Shown here piece after piece: positions 8,544-16,159 of a stretch of DNA of 64,000 nt. The stretch lies in assembly GCF_000442275.2 (NCBI RefSeq), contig NZ_KE557314.1, positions 186,001 through 250,000 of the forward strand. The letters are read 5' to 3'. The position numbers and the translations under genes were made by a program. The stretch is from Litoreibacter arenae DSM 19593 (GTDB lineage Bacteria; Pseudomonadota; Alphaproteobacteria; Rhodobacterales; Rhodobacteraceae). Positions within the stretch are counted from its first letter, which is position 1. Each line of letters opens with the position of its first letter. Below the pieces are notes generated by a model. That model did not search any database and was not told where the DNA came from. It saw only the letters and a list, made by a program, of their open reading frames with translations.

Positions 8544-9789
8544 TTTCCGCCTCCCCGTTCGCGCGCACCAGCCATGTCTGGATGCAGTTATTGTGGTAAA
8601 TCGAGTTGAGCCCCCTCACCTCACGCAATTGCGCCTTGGTGGGCTGCACATAACCGGTGTCGTCCATGGCCCGAGACTGAAGCATCATCTCCTCGCCGTT
8701 CCACTCGGTATCCAAATAGAACCGCGTCAGCGCCATCTTCTCGCCGGGCTTGGCAAGTCGTGCTGTCTCCCAAGTCTTGCCGCCATCCTTTGATACATCG
8801 ACCCGGGTGATCGCACCGCGGCCGGACCAGGCAAGGCCTGAAATCACCAAGGGGCCATTGCCGTGGGTGATCGGCGATTGTGGGCTGGGGGACGTCACTA
8901 CAGACTTGGCATCCATCTCCCAAGTCCATTTACGAGAAATACCGTCCGCCAGCGTGTCGGTATATTTCGAAGTCTCCTCCCGGCTTTCCACAGGGCCGTC
9001 CATGACCTCAATGCGGCGGATCCACTTGATCCACATGTTGCCTTCCCAGCCGGGAACGACCAGACGCACCGGATAGCCATGCTCTTTCCGCAATGCTTCA
9101 CCGTTAGCTTTGAAGGCGACAAGCACATCATCAAGCGCCTTCTCCATCGGGATGGAGCGTCCGTTGGAGGACGCATCGGCCCCTTCGACGAAAACCCACT
9201 TACCTGCGGTGTCGTATCCTGCCTCTTCCAGAAGCGTGCGCAACGGCACCCCGGTATATTCCATGTTGTGGATCATACCATGGGTGAACTGCGCGCCGTT
9301 CAACTGGGCCCCGGCCCATTCCATCCCCGTGTTCGCCGCACATTCACAGAAATAGACGTGGTTCTCGCGCGGGAAGCGTTCCAGGTCGGCGTAGGTGAAG
9401 ACCAACGGGCGGTCCACCATGCCGTTGATCATCAGGCGGTAGTCTTCCTTCTTCAACTCGATTGCGCCGGAATGGTGGCGCTCGAACGCGCAGCCTTGCG
9501 GGGTGATCGTGCCGTCCAACGCATGGATCGGCGTGAAGTTGATGGAACTGATCGTGTCAGCCGTCAGCCATTCCACGTTGCGACGGATCACATCGTCTTC
9601 GAACTCAATTGGCAGGCCGTATGGCGTCTCGTCCACACCATCCCCCAGGCCCGATGCCCACGGTTGAACCTCGGTGATCAACGGATCGGGTGTCGCTGCA
9701 CCGGCTTTGCCTGCAGCCAGACCGACCCCTGTCAAAGCCGCGCCTTTCAGGAACGCACGGCGGGATTTACCTGTCGTTTCTTCTGTCAT
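8527..9789 (-). CDS. soxC: SoxC, molybdopterin sulfur dehydrogenase subunit
   Basis: The 420-residue protein belongs to the sulfite oxidase family. The ATG at 9789 is chosen because the twin-arginine signal (KSRRAFLKGAALTG) begins ten residues later; the frame continues upstream without a good site. The Moco domain includes the conserved cysteine region VYFCECAANTGMEW and the loop PGWEGNMWIKWI, and the C-terminal half is the dimerisation domain (VISGLAWSGRGAITRVDVS, then DTEWNGEEM). SoxC works with SoxD on SoxY-bound sulfur in the periplasm. Folded export by Tat fits cofactor loading in the cytoplasm. It lies 25 bp after soxB. Confidence 0.95.
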   Translation of the reverse strand: MTEETTGKSRRAFLKGAALTGVGLAAGKAGAATPDPLITEVQPWASGLGDGVDETPYGLPIEFEDDVIRRNVEWLTADTISSINFTPIHALDGTITPQGCAFERHHSGAIELKKEDYRLMINGMVDRPLVFTYADLERFPRENHVYFCECAANTGMEWAGAQLNGAQFTHGMIHNMEYTGVPLRTLLEEAGYDTAGKWVFVEGADASSNGRSIPMEKALDDVLVAFKANGEALRKEHGYPVRLVVPGWEGNMWIKWIRRIEVMDGPVESREETSKYTDTLADGISRKWTWEMDAKSVVTSPSPQSPITHGNGPLVISGLAWSGRGAITRVDVSKDGGKTWETARLAKPGEKMALTRFYLDTEWNGEEMMLQSRAMDDTGYVQPTKAQLREVRGLNSIYHNNCIQTWLVRANGEAENVEVS

Positions 9790-9814
9790 CTGTTTGCCTT
9801 TCTGCCGGTGACGC

Positions 9815-11512
9815 TTAAGCGCCCACAACTGTCACGCTGTTGTTCGGATCAACTGTTACTGTGCCTTGCTTGCGAACGTGGTTCTCGACCACGTCCCAAA
9901 TCTGCGGCCCTTCGGTGCCTTCGTTAACCGACGCCCACCCTGCGACCTGATAGGTCGTTGCCGGATCAATCTTCTCGCCGGTCTTGAGCAAGGTCATTTC
10001 TGTAATGCGCTCGCCTTGCGGCTTGGTGACGTCAATGCGGTAGCCAAGGCCACCTGTCCGAACCATGTCGCCCCCCTGCTGGTAGTAGGGGTCCGGATTG
10101 AACAGGTTGTCCGCGACGTCTTCCATAATCACATGCAAGAACTCGCCGGTCATCTCGGAGCGATACGCCGCGCCGTAGGTCATCGAGGTGACGTTCCAGA
10201 TGTCCTCGCGGGTGATGTCTTGGCCCGGAAGCAGCGACGGCCCCCACCTCACGCCGGGACTGAGCGCTATGTCTGCCTCACGTTCCGAGATCAGAGCATC
10301 GCAGATCAGATCGTCCCAAGTCCCGTTAAAATTGCCACGGCGATACAAGAGCGAGCCGGTTTGGCCGATGACTTCGGACAACTTGTCTTCGTAGGGCGCA
10401 CGCTGCTCGTCTATCACCGCAGCCACATCCGCGTCAGGCGCAATGACGTCCGAAAAGATCGGAATCAGCTTGTGGCGGAAGCCCATCATACGGCCATCGC
10501 GCACGTCCAGATCGACGCGGGACACGAATTTGCCATTGGAGCCGGACGCCACGACGATTGTCTCGCCAACCAGCACAGGCTCCGGCAAAGCGTCATGCGT
10601 GTGGCCAGAGAGGATGACGTCGATACCGGAAACGATACCCGCCATTTTCTTGTCCACGTCGAAGCCGTTATGGCTCAAGCACACGACAAGCTCCGCACCT
10701 TGGGCCCGGACTTCGTCGACCATGGCCTGCATGTTCTCGTCACGAATACCGAAGGCATATTCGGGGAACATCCAGCCGGGGTTGGCAATCGGCATATAGG
10801 GGAACGCCTGCCCGATAACCGCAACTTTCACACCGCCGCGTTCGAAGAACTTATATGGCGGGAACAGCTCCGCAGGCTCGTCCCACTCGGCATCAAAAAT
10901 GTTCTGGCCAAGGGCTGCAAATGGAAGGTTTTCGACAATCTCGTTCACGCGGTCGGAACCAAGCGTGAATTCCCAGTGGAAGGTCATCGCGTCCGGCTTC
11001 AACGCGTTCATCACGTTGACCATGTCCTGACCTTCCGTGTGATAGCAGGTGTAGGAACCGTGCCAAGTGTCGCCGCCGTCCAGCAGCAACGCATCGGGGC
11101 GATCGGCGCGGATCTGATTGATTACAGTCGCCACCCGGTCCAGACCACCGACGCGGCCATATCCTTGCGCCAAAGCGGTGAAGTCGCCTGAGCTGAGAGC
11201 GTAGTGGGACGGGCTGCCATCGTCGATGCCATAGAGCTTGCGGAAATCAGCGCCGGTGACGTGTGGCACCTCCCCGCGATTATCCCCGACGCCAATGTTA
11301 ATCGACGGCTCCCGGAAATAGATCGGCTTCATCTGCGCATGGATGTCCGTTACATGGATCAGGGACACGTTGCCGAATGTATCGAACTGCAAAAGCTGGT
11401 CCTGCGTCAATGACTGCTGCGCGGCCAAGCGGCCCCAATTGCCATAACTGGATGCCCCAAGAATGGCACTGGCGGCCATGCTGGTCTGAAGAAAGTCACG
11501 CCGTGAGATCAT
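9815..11512 (-). CDS. soxB: SoxB, dimanganese S-sulfosulfanyl-L-cysteine sulfohydrolase
   Basis: The 565-residue protein belongs to the 5'-nucleotidase/metallophosphatase family. A twin-arginine signal (MISRRDFLQTSMAASA) starts it. Metal-ligand motifs are visible in order: HVTDIHAQMKP (Asp 57, His 59), LDGGDTWHGSYT, LSHNGFDVDKK and ILSGHTHDALPEP. SoxB hydrolyses the terminal sulfone group from thiosulfate-loaded SoxY, releasing sulfate. It is widely used as the marker gene for the Sox pathway. A strong stem-loop fills part of the 99-bp gap between soxA and this gene, so soxB may be expressed differently from soxXYZA. Confidence 0.96.
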   Translation of the reverse strand: MISRRDFLQTSMAASAILGASSYGNWGRLAAQQSLTQDQLLQFDTFGNVSLIHVTDIHAQMKPIYFREPSINIGVGDNRGEVPHVTGADFRKLYGIDDGSPSHYALSSGDFTALAQGYGRVGGLDRVATVINQIRADRPDALLLDGGDTWHGSYTCYHTEGQDMVNVMNALKPDAMTFHWEFTLGSDRVNEIVENLPFAALGQNIFDAEWDEPAELFPPYKFFERGGVKVAVIGQAFPYMPIANPGWMFPEYAFGIRDENMQAMVDEVRAQGAELVVCLSHNGFDVDKKMAGIVSGIDVILSGHTHDALPEPVLVGETIVVASGSNGKFVSRVDLDVRDGRMMGFRHKLIPIFSDVIAPDADVAAVIDEQRAPYEDKLSEVIGQTGSLLYRRGNFNGTWDDLICDALISEREADIALSPGVRWGPSLLPGQDITREDIWNVTSMTYGAAYRSEMTGEFLHVIMEDVADNLFNPDPYYQQGGDMVRTGGLGYRIDVTKPQGERITEMTLLKTGEKIDPATTYQVAGWASVNEGTEGPQIWDVVENHVRKQGTVTVDPNNSVTVVGA

Positions 11513-11568
11513 TTGGGATCTTCCCTGTGCTGGAATACATGCGGGTTTTTGAATGTTTTATGAATAGG

Positions 11569-11602
11569 AAAGCCCCGTGCCGGTCCTTCGGCGCGGGGCT
11601 TT
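11569..11602 (-). terminator. Strong stem-loop in the soxA-soxB gap
   Basis: A 14-bp stem is formed by AAAGCCCCGTGCCG and CGGCGCGGGGCTTT with a 6-base loop; all pairs match apart from one G-U. On the minus strand it lies ten bases after the soxA stop and is not followed by a T-run, so it fits an RNA-processing, stability or partial-termination element better than a full terminator. Confidence 0.6.
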
Positions 11603-11611
11603 CAAGCTCAC

Positions 11612-12466
11612 TTAGTTACGAACGGCAGGGCCCTCGACCGACAGACCGTTACCGCGGGACGCGACATACAACTCCAAAGCCACGAACTCCGGGCTGCCGG
11701 GGCTGTAGGTTTCGGCGCGAGTATCACGAATGCAGCCTTTGAAGCGATCGTGGACTGCGTTCAGCTTGGTATTTTTCAAGCGATACACCGGGAAACCATT
11801 GATCTGGCCTTGGCTCAAATGGTCAGCGCGGATCATCAAGCCGTAGCTGTCCTCATGGCAATTGGCGCAGGACAGCTCCAACTGACCGGTGCGTGTGTAG
11901 TACAACTCTTTGCCATCTTCCCATGTTGACTGAGCAGGTCCGTCGATAGCGACATCCACAGGCATGCCGCGAGACACAGACGCAAGAAGCGCGGTCATGT
12001 TGACCATATCGCCACCGGTGTACTTCCATTTCTCGGCACCCATACGGTTCTCACGGCAGTCGTTGATCTGCATCTCGAGCGTGAACACTTCTTCCGCCGC
12101 ATCATTCCATTTCGGGAAAGTCGGGCGAACACCTGCCATTTCGTCAGACGCACCATGACAGTCCGCACAAGACTTGCCCTCGGTGCCTTCGGCCGTATTC
12201 CAGGTATCTTCGGCTTGCTCGACGAAGATCATGCCCGGGTTGTCGAAGTCGTCCGCCTGCATTGCACGCGTTTCAGTTCCGCGGAATAGCCAGCCGGACA
12301 TCACCTCGTCCAGAGCATCCGCGACATGCGCCGGAGCAGCCGTGCGGGTAACTATGGTCGTTTCTTCGTTGAGAACCAGCGTGTCATCCACCGGATCAGC
12401 TACAGCACCCATTGCAACGGTGCTCGCGACGACGAACACGCCGATAGCTTGCTTAAAGTTTGTCAT
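11612..12466 (-). CDS. soxA: SoxA, dihaem cytochrome c subunit of SoxAX
   Basis: The 284-residue protein has a Sec signal and two haem c motifs, CADCH (100-104) and CANCH (200-204). The cysteine in RFKGCIRDTRAE (residue 245) matches the active-site cysteine that carries a persulfide and ligates the catalytic haem. SoxAX joins thiosulfate oxidatively to the C-terminal cysteine of SoxY. An extra pair of cysteines (NDCREN near 137 and the haem 1 region) fits the dihaem subclass. The start at 12466 follows GGAGGG. It lies 26 bp downstream of soxZ. Confidence 0.95.
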   Translation of the reverse strand: MTNFKQAIGVFVVASTVAMGAVADPVDDTLVLNEETTIVTRTAAPAHVADALDEVMSGWLFRGTETRAMQADDFDNPGMIFVEQAEDTWNTAEGTEGKSCADCHGASDEMAGVRPTFPKWNDAAEEVFTLEMQINDCRENRMGAEKWKYTGGDMVNMTALLASVSRGMPVDVAIDGPAQSTWEDGKELYYTRTGQLELSCANCHEDSYGLMIRADHLSQGQINGFPVYRLKNTKLNAVHDRFKGCIRDTRAETYSPGSPEFVALELYVASRGNGLSVEGPAVRN

Positions 12467-12492
12467 ATCATCCCTCCCTGATGCTGTGACGA

Positions 12493-12822
12493 TCAGCCAA
12501 TGGCAATTTGCTTGCTCTCTTCGTAGACCGAGCCGTCATCATCGTACCATGTAAACTTGAACTCACCCGCTTCTGGCACGGTTGCTTCAAACTCCAGATA
12601 TGGATTGGTTGAAATCGCCGGCTCCAACGTAACGTCGATGACGTTCTCACCGTTAAAGTCGCATGTGAACCGATTGATGATCGAGCGCGGAATTACGTTG
12701 CCGTCATCGTCCTTGCGCTGACCTGACTCCATCTTGTGACTGATCAGCGTCTTGATCGTGATCGCCTCGCCAGCAGCTGCCTTCTTAGGCACCTTGACGC
12801 GGGGTTTTACACCTTTTGCCAT
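12493..12822 (-). CDS. soxZ: SoxZ, subunit of the sulfur carrier complex
   Basis: This small 109-residue protein has no signal peptide; in known systems it is exported together with SoxY. It shows the SoxZ immunoglobulin-like pattern: KPRVKVPKKA, TLISHKMESGQRKD, IINRFTCDFNGE and EFKFTWYDDDGSVYE. The ATG at 12822 is chosen because AAGGAG lies nine bases upstream; a TTG two codons earlier is less likely. SoxZ forms a heterodimer with SoxY and positions the swinging arm that carries sulfur intermediates among SoxAX, SoxB and Sox(CD)2. Confidence 0.95.
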   Translation of the reverse strand: MAKGVKPRVKVPKKAAAGEAITIKTLISHKMESGQRKDDDGNVIPRSIINRFTCDFNGENVIDVTLEPAISTNPYLEFEATVPEAGEFKFTWYDDDGSVYEESKQIAIG

Positions 12823-12845
12823 TTTCAAATACTCCTTGAGATACC

Positions 12846-13265
12846 TTAGCCGCCGCAGCCGCCGATTGTGACTTTAACAGTGCTGGACGCCTTCACGAAG
12901 GAGCCGTCAGCCATTTTGGCGATAGCGACTACATCCTGCGTGCCCGCCAATCGAATGCGGGTAGAGGCGGCATGCGAAGCGGCAAGAGGGCCGAACTTGA
13001 ATGTCGCCACAGCCGGGGTCGGATTTCCGGTCGCCAAGACCATAATCTCGGCAGCGCCTGGTGCCGACACCTCGATCGGTACGGTATTGCCATTTTCAGC
13101 GATTTCCGGCGCGGTCAGCGTAATTCCGGAGTCGCCCATTTCAGCACCACCGGTGAATGCGGCGATCGCATCATCGGACAAGGATGCAAACGCGCGTAGC
13201 GGAAGCCCTAGCGCCGCGAAAGCGCTTGCGCCCATAACGAGGGCATTGCGTCGTGTCAGTTTCAT
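12846..13265 (-). CDS. soxY: SoxY, covalent sulfur-carrier protein
   Basis: The 139-residue protein has a twin-arginine signal (KLTRRNALVMGASAF) and ends in the diagnostic swinging-arm motif GGCGG (135-139), whose cysteine holds the thiosulfate-derived adduct. The start follows AGGAGC with seven bases spacing. Together with SoxZ it is the central carrier of the pathway. The complete order soxX-Y-Z-A-B-C-D-E-F is conserved with Paracoccus and Roseobacter clusters. Confidence 0.96.
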   Translation of the reverse strand: MKLTRRNALVMGASAFAALGLPLRAFASLSDDAIAAFTGGAEMGDSGITLTAPEIAENGNTVPIEVSAPGAAEIMVLATGNPTPAVATFKFGPLAASHAASTRIRLAGTQDVVAIAKMADGSFVKASSTVKVTIGGCGG

Positions 13266-13306
13266 TGTTCAAGCTCCTAAGCTTATTCCCCGATTAGAGA
13301 GGGTGT

Positions 13307-13780
13307 TCATTCCTTAAGCGTAGAAAGATAGGCAACTACGTCTTCGATTTGCTGGGCGGACAACAGCGGGCCGAATGTTTCGTCAGCTGCTTCACCAGTG
13401 TAGGCATTTCCGGGGCGGATGAAGCCATCCACCTTGTAGAACGCAGGCATCATCGTGTCTTCGAACATGATCTTGGCGTTAGCTACAATGCCGCGAAGTT
13501 CTGCCTCTGACCAGCGGTCGGCAGCTCCGTCCAGAGGCGGACCAATCTCGCCTTGGAACGGAATGTCTGCGAGATCGGAGACCTGATGGCATGCCACACA
13601 GTTGCCCAGACTCTTGTTGCCTACGACTTCGGCGCCATTTGCCGGATCTCCGGCTACGCCGGTAAGCGATGCTTTGACCACACCGTCTTCATAGTTGACC
13701 TCTTTCGGGTCAATCTCTGCAGCAGACAGCGCTGCTGCGGATACGGCCACCACGGCCATGGTTAGGATTGAAATTCTCAT
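13307..13780 (-). CDS. soxX: SoxX, monohaem cytochrome c subunit of SoxAX
   Basis: The 157-residue protein has a Sec signal (MRISILTMAVVAVSAAALSA), a single haem motif CVACH at 61-65 and a methionine-ligand candidate in DTMMPAFYKV. The ATG at 13780 is chosen because GGGAGGAC lies just upstream and the signal begins there, although the frame is open to 13867. SoxX passes electrons from SoxA to the respiratory chain. A SoxR-like operator (13794-13815) lies directly before its ribosome-binding site, so a second transcript probably begins here. Confidence 0.94.
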   Translation of the reverse strand: MRISILTMAVVAVSAAALSAAEIDPKEVNYEDGVVKASLTGVAGDPANGAEVVGNKSLGNCVACHQVSDLADIPFQGEIGPPLDGAADRWSEAELRGIVANAKIMFEDTMMPAFYKVDGFIRPGNAYTGEAADETFGPLLSAQQIEDVVAYLSTLKE

Positions 13781-13793
13781 GCGTCCTCCCGTA

Positions 13794-13815
13794 ACACATT
13801 CAATTTTTTGTATAC
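13794..13815 (-). promoter_or_regulatory. SoxR operator candidate upstream of soxX
   Basis: The site agrees with the soxS-soxV motif at 15 of 22 positions (ACAyATTCAA start, TAT block near the end). In the sox cluster of Pseudaminobacter salicylatoxidans, the ArsR-type SoxR repressor is reported to bind in exactly these two intergenic regions (soxS-soxV and soxW-soxX), which supports the assignment. Confidence 0.6.
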
Positions 13816-13888
13816 CATAGGGCACGGCTTCTCGATGCGGCAAGTGCAAATTGTCGATTGCAACCACAACCTATGCACTTCACTTGGC

Positions 13889-14467
13889 TCAGTCCGTCGA
13901 TCCATCTTGCCTTTCTTGGATACGCCTTGCGTGATAGCGCTGAAAATCCTCATCTGAATCAAGGGCATAGCGCTTCTCATTTACCCAAGTGAACATGTCA
14001 GTGGTCGTGCCAACACCAAAAGCACCCGGCATGACCGCGACGGCAGCTGACTGGGCGGTCTGATCGTCGCCAACTTCTTCGGGAAGGAACAGAATCGAGG
14101 GCGTAAACAGAAGTCCCCACTTTCGCGCAGCCGCCTTTTCGCTCAACACCTCGCCGTCGAAATCTGTAACCTCAGTATCCCCATGGAGGTTAAGCTGAAC
14201 AATAAAGAAGTTCTCGCGGATGTAGTCGGCCAGCTCCTCCCGGGAGTAGACCTCACGATGCATCTTGTCACAGTAGATGCACCCACGCTGCTCGATCATG
14301 AGCGCAAGCCGCTTTCCCTCGGCGTTAGCCTCACCAAGATCCTCGCGCAGATCCTTGAAGGTATCACGCATCCAATCAGCCTTGTGCAGGCCGTCATCAC
14401 CCAGTTCTGCAGCAAACGCTGGAACTGCAATCAATGCAGCTATCATGGCCATCCAAATTCGTTTCAT
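13889..14467 (-). CDS. soxW: SoxW, periplasmic thioredoxin-fold protein
   Basis: The 192-residue protein has a Sec signal and a thioredoxin-type active site CIYC (residues 63-66) in MIEQRGCIYCDKMH. SoxW is kept reduced by the membrane protein SoxV and serves as a thiol reductant for Sox proteins; it is thought to act on blocked SoxY cysteines. The start at 14467 follows AGGAGATACG. It lies 15 bp after soxV, forming a two-gene unit separated from soxX by a SoxR-like site. Confidence 0.9.
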   Translation of the reverse strand: MKRIWMAMIAALIAVPAFAAELGDDGLHKADWMRDTFKDLREDLGEANAEGKRLALMIEQRGCIYCDKMHREVYSREELADYIRENFFIVQLNLHGDTEVTDFDGEVLSEKAAARKWGLLFTPSILFLPEEVGDDQTAQSAAVAVMPGAFGVGTTTDMFTWVNEKRYALDSDEDFQRYHARRIQERQDGSTD

Positions 14468-14482
14468 CGACGTATCTCCTCT

Positions 14483-15220
14483 CTAAATGTTCTGAAACGC
14501 CGGGAATGTCTCAAGCATCCACTGTGCGATGTAGTTGATGCTGTCAGTCGCGATGAGCACGGCAAACAGGATCATAAGCAGCCCCATAGCCTTCTCGACT
14601 TTCGGTAGATGCTTCCGGAACCGTGACACGAACTTAAGAAACGGCCCGATAAATAGCGACGCGACCACGAACGGTGCCGTCATCGCAACTCCGAAAACCA
14701 GCAGCAAGAACAAGCCTTCCAAAGCAGTCGACTCGGTGCTCGCCGTGAAGACGACAGCAGTTAACACGCCACCGACGCATGGTGTCCAGCCCGCAGCAAA
14801 CGCAAACCCTACAACATAGGCACCCAGAACCGACATGTTCTTCGTGTCCCCGGCATCCATCTGAAACACGCGATTCAGAAACCCGATGCGTAGGACGCCC
14901 AGAAAGTGTAGCCCCATTATCAAGACGACCGCGGCCGCGAACAAACGAAACTCCGTTTGCATGCTGCGGAATGTCTGGCTCAGCCCATATGCTGCCGCGC
15001 CGAGAAGAACAAATACGGTAATGATCCCAAGCGAGAACATTATCGACGCCAGAAACGCGCGGCGGCGAACGCCGGGTTCCAACTCACCTTCCGCACTAAT
15101 TTCCGACATCGAAGCGCCTGCCATATAGCTGAGGTAGAACGGCACGATCGGAAGCACGCACGGCGAGAAGAACACTATCAATCCTCCGGCTAACGCTCCG
15201 AGGATGGTGACATCAAACAT
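14483..15220 (-). CDS. soxV: SoxV, CcdA-type membrane thiol-electron transporter
   Basis: The 245-residue protein has six hydrophobic segments and the two conserved cysteines of the CcdA/DsbD-beta family, in FFSPCVLPIVPF (N-terminal) and AGWTPCVGGVLTA (middle). These carry reducing equivalents from cytoplasmic thioredoxin across the membrane to SoxW. It is the first gene of the minus-strand sox run; the SoxR operator at 15249-15270 lies 29 bp upstream, between it and divergent soxS. Confidence 0.92.
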   Translation of the reverse strand: MFDVTILGALAGGLIVFFSPCVLPIVPFYLSYMAGASMSEISAEGELEPGVRRRAFLASIMFSLGIITVFVLLGAAAYGLSQTFRSMQTEFRLFAAAVVLIMGLHFLGVLRIGFLNRVFQMDAGDTKNMSVLGAYVVGFAFAAGWTPCVGGVLTAVVFTASTESTALEGLFLLLVFGVAMTAPFVVASLFIGPFLKFVSRFRKHLPKVEKAMGLLMILFAVLIATDSINYIAQWMLETFPAFQNI

Positions 15221-15248
15221 TACTGTGGCCTCGACCGTTGCATGGCTT

Positions 15249-15270
15249 ACATATTCAAGTTATGATATGT
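15249..15270. promoter_or_regulatory. SoxR operator candidate in the divergent soxV-soxS region
   Basis: The 22-bp site starts ACATAT and ends ATATGT, 6-bp inverted arms around ten bases containing TCAAGTTATG. It is the best dyad in the 77-bp divergent promoter region and lies where the ArsR-type SoxR of related clusters binds. One repressor site could control both the soxVWXYZABCDEF and soxSRT transcripts. Confidence 0.65.
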
Positions 15271-15297
15271 TTTCATGATCGGTCAACTGGAACCGCG

Positions 15298-15669
15298 ATG
15301 ATTAGCGCTCGCAACGGCCTTCTTGGCATTCTACTATCCGGCGTCACGGCCTTCATGGTTCAAGCGGCTGAGTTGGTTATGGTCGAGCAAGACGGCTGTC
15401 ATTGGTGCGCACAATGGAACGAGGAAATCTCCGCGACCTACCCCAAGACCGAAGAAGGTCAGCGCGCGCCACTGCGACGCGTGGACCTTAGAGACCTGCC
15501 TGATGACATCACTTTCAAATCCAAGCCAGTCTTCACGCCTACATTTGTATTGGTCGACGAAGGTCAGGAGCTTGCACGTATGGAAGGTTATGCAGGCGAC
15601 CAGTTTTTCTGGTTTCTTCTGGGAAAGATGCTGGATGAGCATCCTGACGCGACGGGGCTGGACCCGTGA
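15298..15669 (+). CDS. soxS: SoxS, periplasmic thioredoxin-like protein
   Basis: The 123-residue protein has a signal peptide and a CxxC active site, CHWC at residues 34-37. The C-terminal part has KPVFTPTFVLVDEGQELARMEGY, the cis-proline region of the thioredoxin fold. The ATG at 15298 is chosen because the signal sequence begins there; an upstream in-frame ATG at 15238 would extend through the operator. In Paracoccus, SoxS is needed for full expression of sox genes or for reactivating SoxYZ. It is the first gene of the soxSRT run. Confidence 0.88.
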   Translation: MISARNGLLGILLSGVTAFMVQAAELVMVEQDGCHWCAQWNEEISATYPKTEEGQRAPLRRVDLRDLPDDITFKSKPVFTPTFVLVDEGQELARMEGYAGDQFFWFLLGKMLDEHPDATGLDP

Positions 15670-15775
15670 TGGCTGTTCAAGATGCCGCAGATGTCGATAA
15701 TTCGGCGTGGCAAGATTGCCCTCGCACAAGCAGCGTCTTATTAGAATACACGCATAGGCTGAAAGCGGTAGCATC

Positions 15776-16111
15776 ATGAACTTGCCCGTCATTACCAAGA
15801 ATATGTCAGATGACGACATCGAAAAGATGATGGAGAACGCGTGCAACGCCTCGAACTTTCTGAAGGCAATCAGCCATGAAGGCCGGCTGATGATCCTCTG
15901 TCATCTCGCGACCGGAGAGAAATCCGTCACCGAGTTGGAAGAATTGCTGTCCGCACGCCAAGCGGCAGTTTCCCAACAGCTTTCACGTCTCCGAATAGAG
16001 GGGTTGGTGTCGCCCAGACGCGAGGGCAAAGCGATCTATTACAGTTTGACAGATCGGCGTGCCATTCAGATACTTGACGTGGTTTACGAGCTTTTCTGTC
16101 AAAAAAAGTAG
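15776..16111 (+). CDS. soxR: SoxR, ArsR-family repressor of the sox genes
   Basis: The 111-residue protein is a winged-helix ArsR-family regulator: KAISHEGRLMILCHL (helix 2), then the recognition region LSARQAAVSQQLSRLRIEGLVSPRREGKAIYYSL. Cysteines are present near the N-terminus (ENACNASN), in LCHL and near the C-terminus (ELFCQKK); sulfur-sensing ArsR proteins of this type switch by a disulfide or polysulfide bridge between such residues. It is unrelated to the MerR-type redox SoxR of enterobacteria. Its likely targets are the operators at 15249 and 13794. Confidence 0.9.
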   Translation: MNLPVITKNMSDDDIEKMMENACNASNFLKAISHEGRLMILCHLATGEKSVTELEELLSARQAAVSQQLSRLRIEGLVSPRREGKAIYYSLTDRRAIQILDVVYELFCQKK

Positions 16112-16159
16112 GCTTGGGCCCGCTACCGGAGCGAGGCTGAGGCTTGTGGAGGAGGCCAG

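Noticed and set aside
9866-11191. A 441-codon open frame on the plus strand over soxB
   Set aside because: It is antisense to soxB, whose metal motifs are intact. No start signal or known fold is visible.
15776-16111. Redox-sensing MerR-type SoxR
   Set aside because: The protein is of the ArsR family, without the MerR helix or the iron-sulfur cysteine cluster; the shared name is historical.
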